A stretch of DNA of 64,000 bases, from NCBI GenBank assembly GCA_037953745.1, contig JBAKBP010004441.1:62001-126000 (forward strand). The letters are read 5' to 3'. Of this stretch, positions 39,263 to 49,235 are shown piece by piece. Positions within the stretch are counted from its first letter, which is position 1. Each line of letters opens with the position of its first letter. The position numbers and the translations under genes were made by a program. The stretch is from Lithodes maja (lineage: Eukaryota; Arthropoda; Malacostraca; Decapoda; Lithodidae). The notes beneath the pieces are model-generated. The model was not told where the DNA came from and made no database searches. It saw nothing but the letters and a program-made list of their open reading frames with translations.

Positions 39263-42002
39263 CCCTCGTCCAAAAACCTCGAGCACTTACGTCCACTCTC
39301 GCTTCATTTGAAGTATTTGCAGTATTGTGGGCCAAGCGCTGTCCGTCCATAGGCAGAAGTTCCGGTTCGATTCTGACATCATGGCACACCTCGTCCAGCA
39401 TTTGTGCAGTGATGTCTCGTACTTCATCATGCCGGATACAGATGAATCCTCCTTTCTTACAAGTCATACAGTGGTCTGAGTTGTTTATTTCACCACATGC
39501 ACATTTCAGCGGCAGGTTCGAAACTGGCCACCCATACCTCAAGGCTACGACATCATTGAATTCTTGTTTATTTAAGCTGAAGCCTTTCTCCTTTATTGGT
39601 AATGATGTGAGCCAATTTGAAGCCCCCATGTCTTGTGCCATCTCAACTCTCATTTTCAGTTCTTCCCTACATCTGGTCTTAATTTGTTCTAGGCTATGTT
39701 TCTGTCTCTCTTCTCTGCTCTTTGTAATTTCCTGTCTTGCATTTCGTTGTTCCTCTTCGTCCACCTCATCATTTTCATTTTGCTCCCGTATTTTTTCTGT
39801 CAGAGACGTAGTAAGTTTAAGGGAATTTTGGTACTCATGTAGTGCCGCCTCCACTGGGTTTATGATCCCCATACCTCCGAACCTTGGCGGAAGAGCTAAT
39901 AGATCTCTTAGCTCTTGTGTGACGCCTTCCATCTCTGTTAAGGCCGGTATGAATGTTCCTCTGATTGCTTCTTCAAGCGGTTGGAGCATCTGTCTAATGC
40001 CAGGCACTGTTTTCATAAGAAAGGTCCATCTGTGCTTAACACCATATGTGAAGGCAGTATATGCAGCATGTGGTTCAGATTTCGCAATGTCTGCCAGGGT
40101 TTTCACTTCCTTTACCCACTCCGCTACCTTTTTTCGCACATAGTCTCTCTTGCAATCTTCTGTGCCTATTACTGCTCCCAAATGGCATTGACCCTCCTTT
40201 GTAATCTTCACTCCTGTCCCATCAAAAGTCCGCACCGCTTCTTCATACTTGTTTTCTTTCACTATTAGTACGGATTTACTAGCATTCGGATGGTACCCAA
40301 TGACTTCGCCTACCGATTGTACTCTCCGCCACCATTCTTTGAGATCCCCTATTTTTCCCGCACCTGTGAGGTCATCTGCATACGCCACTTGTTTCACTCG
40401 GGTTACCTCATGTTTTATTTTCTGCTGCAGAATTGATAGTGCCAGTGCGTACATTGCCATTGCCACTGGATCTCCTTGCGTTGTTCCATCATTTGATTTG
40501 AGAATTTTCATTTCTTCCTTCTTTGTGCTTCCAACTATATACAGGTTAGCTGGCTCCTTATAAGTATTTTCTATGTACTTTGCAATGCTCGGGCATTTGA
40601 TCTTGATGTTGTGAATAGCTGCCTCCCTATTAATGGTGTTAAAGGCATTTGTTGCATCCACTAGCAGTACCGCTTCACAATCTTCCTCATGATACACCTT
40701 CCCCATTGCATGTATTGCTGCTTCTCCTCCGGCTTGCTGTCCTGCACATACTTGTAAGTTGCCCACTGCTCTTTGTACATCTTTTCCAAATACAGACATG
40801 ATTGCTTTTCCTATAATCCTTCTAAGAACTTCCCCAACGCCTACTGGTCTAACTCCTGGATTCTTATTTAAAGGTATCAGGCGACATGCTGTCAGAGCTT
40901 CTATGTTCACGCATGATGATGATGCAAGTTTCTTTGCCAGCATTGCTATTGCTTCACAAAGGTCACCCGCGGCTGAACCAAACTTGTTTTGACTTAGGAA
41001 GATCCTCCAAGTCTTAGCATCTACTCCTGATGGACCTGCTCCTCCCTGTGTTTTCAGCGCCTTTCTCCATATGAGGTCTCCAGTTATATTCTCATATAAT
41101 ATCACCGGGTCTGGAGGAACATATTCCCCGTCTAGTTTGGCCTCATCACTTGCTGGTTTTGCTTCTGGGTGTTTCTCCTTCAGCTGGTCCAAGATGCGTC
41201 GATTCACTTCGTGCACCCCACTTGAGGCTTCCCCAGTGACCATTCTGACTGCCTGTGCCACTTTACCAATCCTCATGCTATTTCCCACTGATCGTGCCAT
41301 ATCATCTGGCTTCCTCTTTCTTCGTTGTTTTGTTTTCAGTCTTTGCTGGATTGCTCGTACTTGGCTAAAAATTTTGTCTAACTCCCCATTTTTCCACCAC
41401 TCCATTCTCTGTTTCAGCGCTTTAATGTTCTCATTCAGTTTTCCCTTTGGTCTTTTTCTTTGAAGGAACAACTGAGGAATGAAAGAAGCTATCTTGATTG
41501 CCACGTGCGCCAAAGGGGCATCCTGAACATACTTCAGGATCATACGTCTGAGTTCCCCCAGCATGTCTTTTGCGGCTTCACAAATCGGTAGTTCAAACTT
41601 ATTATGTTGCCATTGTATCACTTCTGTATAGATTTCATTCACTAATGTTGTGAGTCCGTCACCAGAATGTCCCATCCATTCTCCACCATTCATGTTTACG
41701 TTACGAGGTCGTTCGTTCTGTTCACGATTTTCGATTATTTCTCTCTCATTATCTTCGTTTAGGCCTACACTATTTTCATTATTTTGTTCCACACCTCTGT
41801 TGTCTTGCGAATTATTGATTCCTGCGTTTTCTTCTGCGGGCTGCAGTTGTTGATTGTTATTTTCTGCATTTTCTCTAACAGGGTTTACTTGTACATCTCC
41901 ATTAACTTCATTGTCTGTTTCACGGTTCATTTGTACTGCATCTCTCACTGCGTTTTGTCTGTCATCAGGATTATTCCTCGACTGGGACCGAGTTAATATC
42001 AT
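39204..42002 (-). CDS. Reverse transcriptase ORF, 932 codons before a frameshift
   Basis: Residues 1-110 are Asn/Glu-rich and disordered. At 110-330 lies a basic helical region (RKRPKGKLNENIKALKQRME, KQRRKRKP). From about 330 the RT begins: QGGAGPSGVDAKTW, ACRLIPLNKNPGVRPVGVGE, QVCAGQQAGGEAAIHAM, the catalytic motif D449-A-T-N-A-F, DGTTQGDPVAMAMYAL and Y541-A542-D543-D544. A thumb-like region follows (LPPRFGGMGIINP). A Cys/His knuckle C834-x-C836-x7-H844-C845-x2-C848 with KKGG precedes IRHDEVRDITAQMLDEVCHD. The same order of knuckle and nuclease occurs in R2-type proteins. The frame has no stop for 2.8 kb, which indicates youth or selection until recently. Confidence 0.85.
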   Translation of the reverse strand: MILTRSQSRNNPDDRQNAVRDAVQMNRETDNEVNGDVQVNPVRENAENNNQQLQPAEENAGINNSQDNRGVEQNNENSVGLNEDNEREIIENREQNERPRNVNMNGGEWMGHSGDGLTTLVNEIYTEVIQWQHNKFELPICEAAKDMLGELRRMILKYVQDAPLAHVAIKIASFIPQLFLQRKRPKGKLNENIKALKQRMEWWKNGELDKIFSQVRAIQQRLKTKQRRKRKPDDMARSVGNSMRIGKVAQAVRMVTGEASSGVHEVNRRILDQLKEKHPEAKPASDEAKLDGEYVPPDPVILYENITGDLIWRKALKTQGGAGPSGVDAKTWRIFLSQNKFGSAAGDLCEAIAMLAKKLASSSCVNIEALTACRLIPLNKNPGVRPVGVGEVLRRIIGKAIMSVFGKDVQRAVGNLQVCAGQQAGGEAAIHAMGKVYHEEDCEAVLLVDATNAFNTINREAAIHNIKIKCPSIAKYIENTYKEPANLYIVGSTKKEEMKILKSNDGTTQGDPVAMAMYALALSILQQKIKHEVTRVKQVAYADDLTGAGKIGDLKEWWRRVQSVGEVIGYHPNASKSVLIVKENKYEEAVRTFDGTGVKITKEGQCHLGAVIGTEDCKRDYVRKKVAEWVKEVKTLADIAKSEPHAAYTAFTYGVKHRWTFLMKTVPGIRQMLQPLEEAIRGTFIPALTEMEGVTQELRDLLALPPRFGGMGIINPVEAALHEYQNSLKLTTSLTEKIREQNENDEVDEEEQRNARQEITKSREERQKHSLEQIKTRCREELKMRVEMAQDMGASNWLTSLPIKEKGFSLNKQEFNDVVALRYGWPVSNLPLKCACGEINNSDHCMTCKKGGFICIRHDEVRDITAQMLDEVCHDVRIEPELLPMDGQRLAHNTANTSNEARVDVSARGFWTRGQRAFFRHHNLQPKSTNIS

Positions 42003-42060
42003 CTTGTCTTATTATCATAATTTCCTACCTATTCCCTAATACTGAGTCTATCTATCATTT

Positions 42061-42280
42061 CTTCCTAAGGGACGAGCCTCTGCCCGATAAAGGTGAAAAT
42101 GTAAACATCCTATGAGTAGCGTTAGAGATAGAAAGAGTAAGATAAGTTATTTAACTCGCCTAGTATGATGCAAGGCTACAGAAGATCAGGCTATATTACA
42201 AGACAGTGAGTGCAAAAGAAAATAGAAAAATAAAGTAAAATAAAAGTAGTGTTTAAAAATACGCACAAAGAATAAACACG
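42061..42280. other. Unassigned AT-rich sequence
   Basis: Probable 5' flank of the RT element. No feature is seen. Confidence 0.25.
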
Positions 42281-42282
42281 GG

Positions 42283-42363
<81 letters not shown>

Positions 42364-42364
42364 C
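42281..42364. repeat. (TA)n microsatellite
   Basis: Two TA runs split by ATTATATAA. Confidence 0.95.
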
Positions 42365-43719
42365 AAAACGATTATTGTAGTGAGAAAGGAAATACACTAA
42401 TTAAGAGAGTAAAATGATTAAAAAGACAAGTGTCACAATAGTGCTAAGGATTAAAGAAGGATGTTAGAAATCTACTATTAGTTTGAGAAAAAGGTCCTGG
42501 TTATCAGTATGCACATAATAATTATATCAGCGAATTATACCTTATTTTAAATAGTATACTTAGTTACTAGTTCGTTAGAGATAACTCATGAAATATACCA
42601 CTTCAAGTCTGATTTCCTGACTCGGCCATAAATGATATATAACCCTACCTAATATAATCGGCCTGTTTCCTCAAAGCTAAATGACTCTATACAAAGCTAA
42701 AGAAACCTTGGCAATTTGAGCCGCTTTACATTCTAAATATGCCTAACTTTAAATGGAAACCAGCCAATTATGTCCTAAGATTTAATTATTTTCAAGTCAA
42801 AAATATGTACAAAATATTACATGTTACTCATGTAAATTATTAGCATGAGGGACATTGAGGAAAGTGGAAAGTGGAAGGAAGAGGGAAGGAGAGGAGAGGG
42901 AAGTGAATGTGTGGGTAAGGATGGGGGGAGGAGGGAGGGTTGAATACTTGTTGTCACACTGTGTTCCTCTCTCTCTATTATACAGTAGCTACTACTACTC
43001 TTACATAAACACACATTTATTTTTAAGCTGCATTGCATCAAAAACTACCACTGACATTTTGTTTTCAATACAAATCTCCCCCATGGATTTAGATAAGAAC
43101 CATACTTAAATACACTTTTGTTTTGCCTTTATACTGTCAGGTATCATATTACTTTAAGCTAGGGGAGGAGAGGGGGGGGGGGAGTGTTGTGGTCAGCGAG
43201 GTTTATGGCTCCTTCCTCTATTCCCTTACTCCGCCTTTTCGCCTCTGCTGTACTTCGCTGTCTCTCTCCTGCATACTTCCCCCTGCTGCATTCGTCCTCT
43301 CAGCATTAGCGCCTTGCAGAATATTTCGGTCCACTTTCACACGACCAGCTTCTCCATGCACTGGCGCGATGACAGATGGGATGTGGGTGGGGAAGGGGGG
43401 GGGGGGGCACACCCTAGGGTGAGTGGTGTTGGCTGGAGACAGTCAAGGAGGGAGGGTATTTTGCCTGGCATCGGCTTGCCCCTCGTCCTTACGCCTCCCT
43501 CGCTGCCTGGCACAGCACTCTTCAATTTTCCGTCTCTTCTTTCACATGTTGTTTGATTTTGGTTAGATAGAACTCCAGAGTTTCACCCAATATCAAATCA
43601 CCGTAATTTCCCACTCACCCTGTTGTATATTTCACAATTCCATCACCACCCCTTCCCTCACTAACTTGCTGTTCACCACGGAGAGAAAAATCCATACGTC
43701 CTCTCCCTTCAAAGGCTCG

Positions 43720-43720
<1 letters not shown>
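42365..43720. other. Unassigned non-coding sequence with G-runs
   Basis: AT-rich until about 42840, then purine-rich (GGAGAGGGAAG). G-runs lie at 43168-43180 and 43395-43408. Frames up to 99 codons on both strands lack motifs. Confidence 0.3.

Positions 43721-43722
<2 letters not shown>

Positions 43723-43784
<62 letters not shown>
43723..43784. repeat. (CA)n microsatellite
   Basis: About 30 CA units ending exactly where the second S3 SINE starts, as at the first copy. Confidence 0.95.
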
Positions 43785-43785
<1 letters not shown>

Positions 43786-44261
43786 CCCGTAGCCTAGTAG
43801 GTAGAGCTCTCGTCTCACACACGAGGGGTCGGGGGTTCAATCCCCGGCCGGGCGGAGACAAATTGGGCTTGTCTCCTTTCATGTGTTAGCCTCAGTTCAC
43901 CTAACTGTAAATAGGTACCTGGAATAAGTGGACGACGTTGTGACGTCCCATCTGGGGTTGGCAAAAATGGTACAAGGCGAGATGGGTATCATATGGTTCA
44001 CCTAAGCTGATGGCTACCTAAGCCTTCGGGCGAGACGGTACCGTCTATAGTGAGAATGGTACCATACAGATCCACCCTAAGCCTTCGTTTCCGATGTCGC
44101 CAATTGGCTAAAAATACAGACTACACACACATCCACAGCCATTCCAACAGTACATAAAACACTTAACATGCATTTCACGCAATACATTCCCAGTTAAGGA
44201 GGCGCGATAATAATGAGCTTAGCTCGCATTGCGTGGATTCCCCTTGACGAACAAGTAACTG

Positions 44262-44267
<6 letters not shown>
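43785..44267 (+). mobile_element. tRNA-derived SINE (S3), copy 2
   Basis: About 483 bp, differing from copy 1 at only a handful of positions. Its T-arm (GGGGGTTCAATCCCCGG) pairs better than copy 1's, so it is closer to the source. It ends at GAGTAAC and passes into a second (CA)n tract at 44266-44301. Confidence 0.85.
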
Positions 44268-44302
<35 letters not shown>

Positions 44303-44306
<4 letters not shown>

Positions 44307-44560
44307 GTTGTGTGTTTATCGGTACATATCAATTTGGTGCATGCTTACGAGTACATTTTTCGATTTTTAAACCTAAATTACACTAACCTAACCTAACCTA
44401 ACTTACCTAACCTAACCTAACTAACCTAACCGAAAACACTCCATTTCAACGTATTTTAAAGAGGTGTGTACCGATTAACTGTCGCCCCAAACCTCATGTA
44501 CCTGTAAACCTACAAATATCCAGAGATTTGTACCAATAAACCTACAACCGCTCGTCCACA
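44303..44560. mobile_element. MITE carrying an interstitial telomere-like tract
   Basis: The ends GTGCGGTTGTGTGTTTATCG and, inverted, GAGCGGTTGTAGGTTTATTG form TIRs of about 25 bp (followed by GTACA on both). The middle holds the CCTAA tract. Flanked by CA runs on both sides. Confidence 0.55.
44381..44431. repeat. Interstitial telomere-like (CCTAA)n tract
   Basis: About nine AACCT units with two one-base interruptions. The TTAGG pentamer is the telomere repeat of most arthropods. With so few units inside a mobile element it is not a chromosome end. Confidence 0.7.
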
Positions 44561-44862
44561 CACACACACACACACTCACTCACTCACTCACTCACTCACT
44601 CACTCTATCTCTCTCCTTAATCTCCCAGGAAACAGTAGTCATAACAAATATCAATCTAATATCTACCAGTATGATCCGTTCTGTAAAATTGCCGTAGAAT
44701 TTATGAGATTTTTTTATATTTCTCTGGAAGTAGAGATCCTTTAGTAAGAGGGAGCGGCCATCTATTAATTTTGACACCATATTGTTGCCCTAATTATCAA
44801 AACATCGGGGTAATATATGATATGTTTGTATTATGTATATACAGTTGCAGTCCATAACCCAT

Positions 44863-45501
44863 CATTAACGGTGACATCCTTTGCAATGTATTCTGGTTAC
44901 TATTAGACTATTTTATCCACCTCCCGTCCACTCACTAACTCTCTGCAATCTCTCTCTCTTCGCCGCAATGTTGCATCTCTCTCGCTATTCTATCGCTACT
45001 ACAATAATCAGTGTTCCTCGGAGCTCTCCCAGTGTATACCACCTCCACTACGTAGGGCACGTGGTACCCGTCTTGCAACACAATCCCACCCCTACTCTGT
45101 GCAACTTTCCAACCCAAGAGTGAAACGCTACTCTGTCTTTCTTCTATTCAACAGCTGAGCTGTGGAACTCTCTCCCAGAATCAGTCTTTCCCTCTTCCTA
45201 TGAATTAAATTGCTTCAAACTCTGTGTGTCCAGGCATTTTGGCTCGAACGTCCCTTGATGTTGGCCCTGTCACTCTTTCAACTATGGGGGAGGCACTTGC
45301 TAAAGGCAGCTCTGCCTTTTGTCTCCCTCACTCACATAGAAAAAAACAAAAAAAAATTAAGAAAGACGTCTACCACTTAAAAGGCTACTAGCTACCTCAC
45401 TTAATCCCTTTCGCTACCGTACATCCTTCCTAAGCTTCATTAAATAGTCTAAATATAGCTGTAATATAATGAAATAGAGGTCGCCAGTACAGATGGGGTT
45501 A
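44863..45501. mobile_element. Family A MITE split by a LINE 3' end
   Basis: Left piece: TTAACGGTGACATCCTTTGC ... TTACTATTAGACTATTTTAT. Right piece (from about 45357): AAGAAAGACGTCTACCACTT ... CCTTCCTAAGCTTCATTAAA ... GGTCGCCAGTACAGATGGGG with TTAA. The terminal TTAA at 45499 abuts another LINE fragment. Confidence 0.7.
44919..45356 (+). pseudogene. BS-like LINE 3' end, second copy
   Basis: Over 90% like 26280-26700. The true frame gives SLQSLSLRRNVASLS, RRARGTRLATQSHPYSVQLS and ELWNSLPESVFPSSYELNCF with a small deletion near 45135. It ends in an A-rich tail (45340-45356). 5'-truncated to 438 bp. Confidence 0.85.
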
Positions 45502-45502
45502 A

Positions 45503-46260
45503 TCTGAAGGTAAATGCGGGGAAGAGTAAGGTTATGGTCTTTAAGAGGGGTGCAGACACAGTGTGAGGTGAAGTTGAATGGTCAGGCTATGGAGAATGTC
45601 AGCTCATTTAAGTATCTGGGCAGTGTGTTGAATAAAGATGGGACTATGGATGAAGAAGTGAGGGAGAGGGTGCAACAGGGGAAGAGGGTTGTAGGAATGC
45701 TGAAAGCAGTAACAAGAAATAGGGTGGTCAGCATGGAAGTAAAGAAGTCCTTGCATGACAGTGTGGTAATCCCGACATTGACTTACGGGAGCGAAGCGTG
45801 GACGTTGGTGAAGAGACTCAGACCAAGAGTGAGAGGGTTGGAAATGAGTCACTTTAGAAGTGCGTGCGGAGTTACATGGAGGGATAGACAGACGAATGAG
45901 GAAGTACGAGAGAGGTGTGGTGTGGATGTAGATGTTCTGGAAAGTGTGAAAAGGAACGCCTTGAGATGGTTCAGCCATGTGGAACGTATGGGAAGCGAGA
46001 GAATTACAAAGAGAGTGTACGAGAGTGAGGTGGAAGGACAGAGAAGGAGAGGTATAGACCGAGTGAAAGGTGGAAGGATTGAGTTAAGAAGTATATGAGC
46101 TAAGGTGGTACTGGATGGGAGGAGGGGCGTCGACTGGTTGGGTGCATGGGGGCGTTTCGTTCGTGGCCACCCCTTCGGGGATCACGGCGTCTGGCAATAG
46201 ATAGTTAGATATTATTATTATCATTATTATTATTATTATTTGTAATATTATTATTATCAG
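45503..46260 (+). pseudogene. LINE C-terminal fragment (third type) with TTA-rich tail
   Basis: LKVNAGKSKVMVFKRG, then FKYLGSVLNKDGTMDEEVRE, RNRVVSMEVKKSLHDSVVIP, LTYGSEAWTL, SHFRSACGVTWRDRQTNEEV, ALRWFSHVERMGSERITKRV. This is the post-RT domain of an invertebrate LINE and is related in pattern to 9967-10336. The frame is open for 194 codons, then broken. The 3' end GGCGTCTGGCAATAGATAG with an ATTATT tail recurs at about 46745-46790. Confidence 0.8.
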
Positions 46261-46318
46261 GCAGGTTAGTGGATGGACTAGCCGAACACCACTGTAGAAA
46301 AATAGTGCTAACAAAAAT

Positions 46319-46622
46319 ACATAGAGGGCCTCGGGGTCAGACCTTAAATACATAGAGGGCCTCGGGGTCAGACCTTAAATACATAGAGGGCCTCGGGGTC
46401 AGACCTTAAATACATAGAGGGCCTCGGGGTCGGACCTTAAATACATAGAGGGCCTCGGGGTCAGACCTTAAATACATAGAGGGCCTCGGGGTCGAACCTT
46501 AAATACATAGAGGGCCTCGGGGTCAGACCTTAAATACATAGAGGGCCTCGGGGTCAGACCTTAAATACATAGAGGGCCTCGGGGTCAGACCTTAAATACA
46601 TAGAGGGCCTCGGGGTCAGACG
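46319..46622. repeat. 31-bp minisatellite, about 10 copies
   Basis: Unit ACATAGAGGGCCTCGGGGTC plus AGACCTTAAAT, with two variant copies (GGACC, GAACC). It lies between two LINE 3' tails of the same type. Confidence 0.95.
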
Positions 46623-46659
46623 GACCCTAAATTGAGTGGTAAATCATGCAAGTCCTTTA

Positions 46660-46800
46660 GTAAACTGGCATGGGTTGTCCCTCTTGCAGGGGATAGGTCC
46701 GCTTGGGGGCTTTCTGTGTATGACCACCCTCATTAAGGGGAGTAAGGCGTCCGGCAATAGATAGATAGATTATTATTAGTATTATTATCAAGTTTAGTAT
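46660..46800 (+). mobile_element. Second LINE 3' tail of the 46.2 kb type
   Basis: GGCATGGGTTGTCCCTCTTG ... AAGGCGTCCGGCAATAGATA and (GATA)/(TTA) tail. No coding remains. Confidence 0.55.
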
Positions 46801-46824
46801 AATTTTATTCAGGGTAAGAAAGGA

Positions 46825-46973
46825 CACAGAGAGAGAGAGAGAGTGTGAGTAAGTGAGTGAGTGATGCAAAGAGTGAGGGAGAAAGATTTTATGGTGTGAA
46901 AATGGTTTAATAGCCAGGAAGAGAGATTTAATACGCAGGGAGATATGTAAGTCAGGGAGAGAAATTTAATATA

Positions 46974-47009
<36 letters not shown>

Positions 47010-47090
47010 AGACAGATAGATAGAGAAAGTGTGTGTGAGAGAGAAAGAGAGAGAGACTGTTTGTGTGTGGTGTTTTTTTTTTTTTTTTTT
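46825..47090. repeat. GA-rich tracts and a T20 run
   Basis: GA runs at 46829-46846, 46976-47007 and 47040-47055, and a homopolymer T at 47071-47090. Confidence 0.85.
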
Positions 47091-47394
47091 TCTATATTCC
47101 AACTACTCCCTCTCGGGCATAGGCTGATAGCCTTTACACTCAACCGCTGAACACGGTGAGGCCCGTGAGGTCTTGCTTCAGTCTAGGGAGTGAGAAATGC
47201 GAAGCTTCACGGCTCGAAGCAACGCCATCTCTAAAGCCGCCTCGCATCTGCGCTTCACAGTCTCAGGCCCACAGACTCGGATCCTCACTTTCAGAACGCC
47301 ACCTATTGAGCAATTAACTCACTAGGCATTGCCCCCCTGTAGCATATTTTTTAATATGGGAATATTCATACAATGCTATTTAATCAGGGAACAA
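47091..47394. other. Unassigned sequence
   Basis: GC-richer DNA left of the SINE. No gene or repeat is recognised. Confidence 0.25.
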
Positions 47395-47562
47395 TGAGGA
47401 TATTTTTTTGGGCATTTCGGTGTGCTGTGGTAATGCACTAATACTGGGTACAGCACAAATTCCAGCCCAATAATATCTTCCCATTGACATATTGGGATTC
47501 GAACCCGGGTCCATTCGATTACCAGTCCAGTGGCAAGACCACTCTGCCACACCTCCTGTGTG
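47395..47562 (-). mobile_element. tRNA-derived SINE (S4)
   Basis: On the minus strand AGGTGTGGCAGAGTGGTCTT (A box TGGCAGAGTGG) is followed by GACCCGGGTTCGAATCCCAA (perfect B box), then a body with GCTGTACCCAGTATTAGTGC and GGGCATTTCGGTG inverted. The head ends at a (GT)n tract at 47559-47577. Confidence 0.7.
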
Positions 47563-47595
47563 TGTGTGTGTGTGTATTTTATTTTACCTCGCAAA

Positions 47596-47815
47596 TACCT
47601 AATAAATTGAAGTAATATAGTAATATAGTAATACCTAATAAATTGAAGTAATATAGTAATATAGTAATACCTAATAAATTGAAGTAATATAGTAATATAG
47701 TAATACCTAATAAATTGAAGTAATATAGTAATATAGTAATACCTAATAAATTGAAGTAATATTAGTAATATAGTAATACCTAATAAATTGAAGTAATATA
47801 GTAATATAGTAATAC
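47596..47815. repeat. 36-bp AT-rich minisatellite, six copies
   Basis: Unit TACCTAATAAATTGAAGTAA plus TATAGTAATATAGTAA. One copy has a 1-bp insertion. Confidence 0.95.
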
Positions 47816-47979
47816 CTTTGTTCTTTAGTGTAGTTTAATGGTCTTGTAATATCTAGAATCTTAATGACATACCGTTACTCCATCGTTATATCCTTGCTTG
47901 TTCAATGTGTTCAAAATATGTCTAAAACCAAACAATTCTTCTTTTGTAGCTGGTTTTAAAATATAATACTGTCTTTTAC

Positions 47980-48350
47980 TTAAGGGGCGGATGGTTCACT
48001 TATTGGTTGATGTTTTTCATTAATTTAAAACAAATTTTAGTTTCCTCCCTAGACCTCCTTCAAAGTTAAAGAAACGCCCCATACACCCCCTTTCAAGATA
48101 AATGTATACATTTTTCAGTAGAATAATGTCCCGGCCGAAGGCCGGTTCCTCCTAAAACTACAGGCTCGCTATCGCTCGCCAGGAATAAATTGACACATAA
48201 ATGGCACGAAAGGTCTTAATATTGAATAGAAATCGGGTGAAAGTTCTGAAAATCGCCAAACTAGTTGAACGAACGACTAAAAATGTCAAAACTAATGGGA
48301 CTAAACATGAGGGAGAATGGGGTCCAGAAAAACAACCCATCCCCCCTTAA
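47980..48350 (+). mobile_element. Family B MITE (B17), complete
   Basis: TTAAGGGGCGGATGG to CCCATCCCCCCTTAA. It contains the canonical CCGGCCGAAGGCCGG hairpin and GGCTCGCTATCGCTCGCCAG. The right TTAA (48347-48350) is shared with a family A left end (CCCCTTCAGTATTATGGCG, to about 48415). Confidence 0.85.
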
Positions 48351-48470
48351 CCCCTTCAGTATTATGGCGTCTCATCATTATTTGTGCTGACATTAGACGA
48401 TTTTATGCAGCCATCTTTCCCTAGTCAGCCACCCCCTGCTATGGTTATAATTATACATACCTACATAATC
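48351..48470 (+). mobile_element. Family A left-end fragment and a LINE tail
   Basis: A left part to GACGATTTTATGCAGC, then CAGCCACCCCCTGCTATGG, the LINE 3' end motif also at 5940. Confidence 0.5.
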
Positions 48471-48478
48471 AGAATACA

Positions 48479-48696
48479 CTATGGGTAGCGCCAACGAACT
48501 TGACAATAATCTGGACCCCTTGACTTATTATAACTCAAAACGAATGAAAGCAATCGGGCTGACATTTCTATAATTTGGGAGGAGTCCACCAGTAAAAAAG
48601 GTGTTGAAATTGACAGCCAATTTGCTCAAGGTCCTTTTGAGTTACGAAGAGGTCATGGATCGAGATAATTGTCCAGTTCGTTGGCGCTACCTATAG
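48479..48696. mobile_element. MITE with about 38-bp TIRs (family G)
   Basis: CTATGGGTAGCGCCAACGAA and the inverted CTATAGGTAGCGCCAACGAA at the two ends. TA or TAT flanks. 218 bp and non-coding. Confidence 0.65.
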
Positions 48697-48761
48697 ATCG
48701 TTCCAAAGCCAGGTAAAGTCGCCTAAAGGTAGCTACAATCAGCAGAAGAGAATGCCTCGAC

Positions 48762-49123
48762 TTAAGGGTCGGGTATAGTTGCTTTTTTTGCATCCCTTCT
48801 CTCTAATGCTTAGCCCCATTAGTTTTGAGATTTTAAGACATTCGGCCCATTAGTTTGGCGATATTAACACCTTTCGCCCCATTTTTTTTAATTTTAAGAC
48901 CTTTCGTGCCATTTAGATGGCGATTTTTTTCTGGCGAGCGATAGCGAGCCTGTCATTTTAAGAGGAACTGGCCTTCGGCCTGGACATTTTTCTACCGAAA
49001 AATGTACAAATTGATCTTGAAGGGGGGTCTAGGGGGTGTTTTTCGAAGCTTGATGTAGGTCTAGCGAGGAAACTAAAAAATATATGAATGAATAGACCAA
49101 AAAAACAGCCACTATTTCCTTAA
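48762..49123 (-). mobile_element. Family B MITE (B18), complete
   Basis: TTAAGGGTCGGGTATAGTTGC to CAGCCACTATTTCCTTAA. GCGAGCGATAGCGAGCC and CTTCGGCCTGGACATTTT are intact; the termini are eroded. Confidence 0.8.
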
Positions 49124-49235
49124 AGCTCTCCCCCAAAGCTTTCCCAGGAACTCCGCCACCACTAGCCACAGACACCTCGGCCTCATTTTAAAGTTAGATG
49201 AGCTCAAGCCAACTCGGGTCATGTTGCGAGGGAAG

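Larger units (their letters stand above)
38720..42060 (-). mobile_element. RT element with probable restriction-like endonuclease, nearly intact
   Basis: The element reads right to left: a short leader, one long ORF (42002-39204), a one-base frameshift in a T7 run, the C-terminal domain (to 38843), a roughly 85 bp 3' UTR and a 35-nt poly(A) (T35 at 38720-38754 on the plus strand). The RT-then-endonuclease order without an N-terminal AP endonuclease is that of R2/NeSL/R4-type non-LTR elements. The 5' boundary near 42060 is approximate and no target duplication is apparent. Confidence 0.8.

Noticed and set aside
44381..44431. True telomere
   Set aside because: Only about nine imperfect units, enclosed by inverted repeats and flanked by long genomic sequence.
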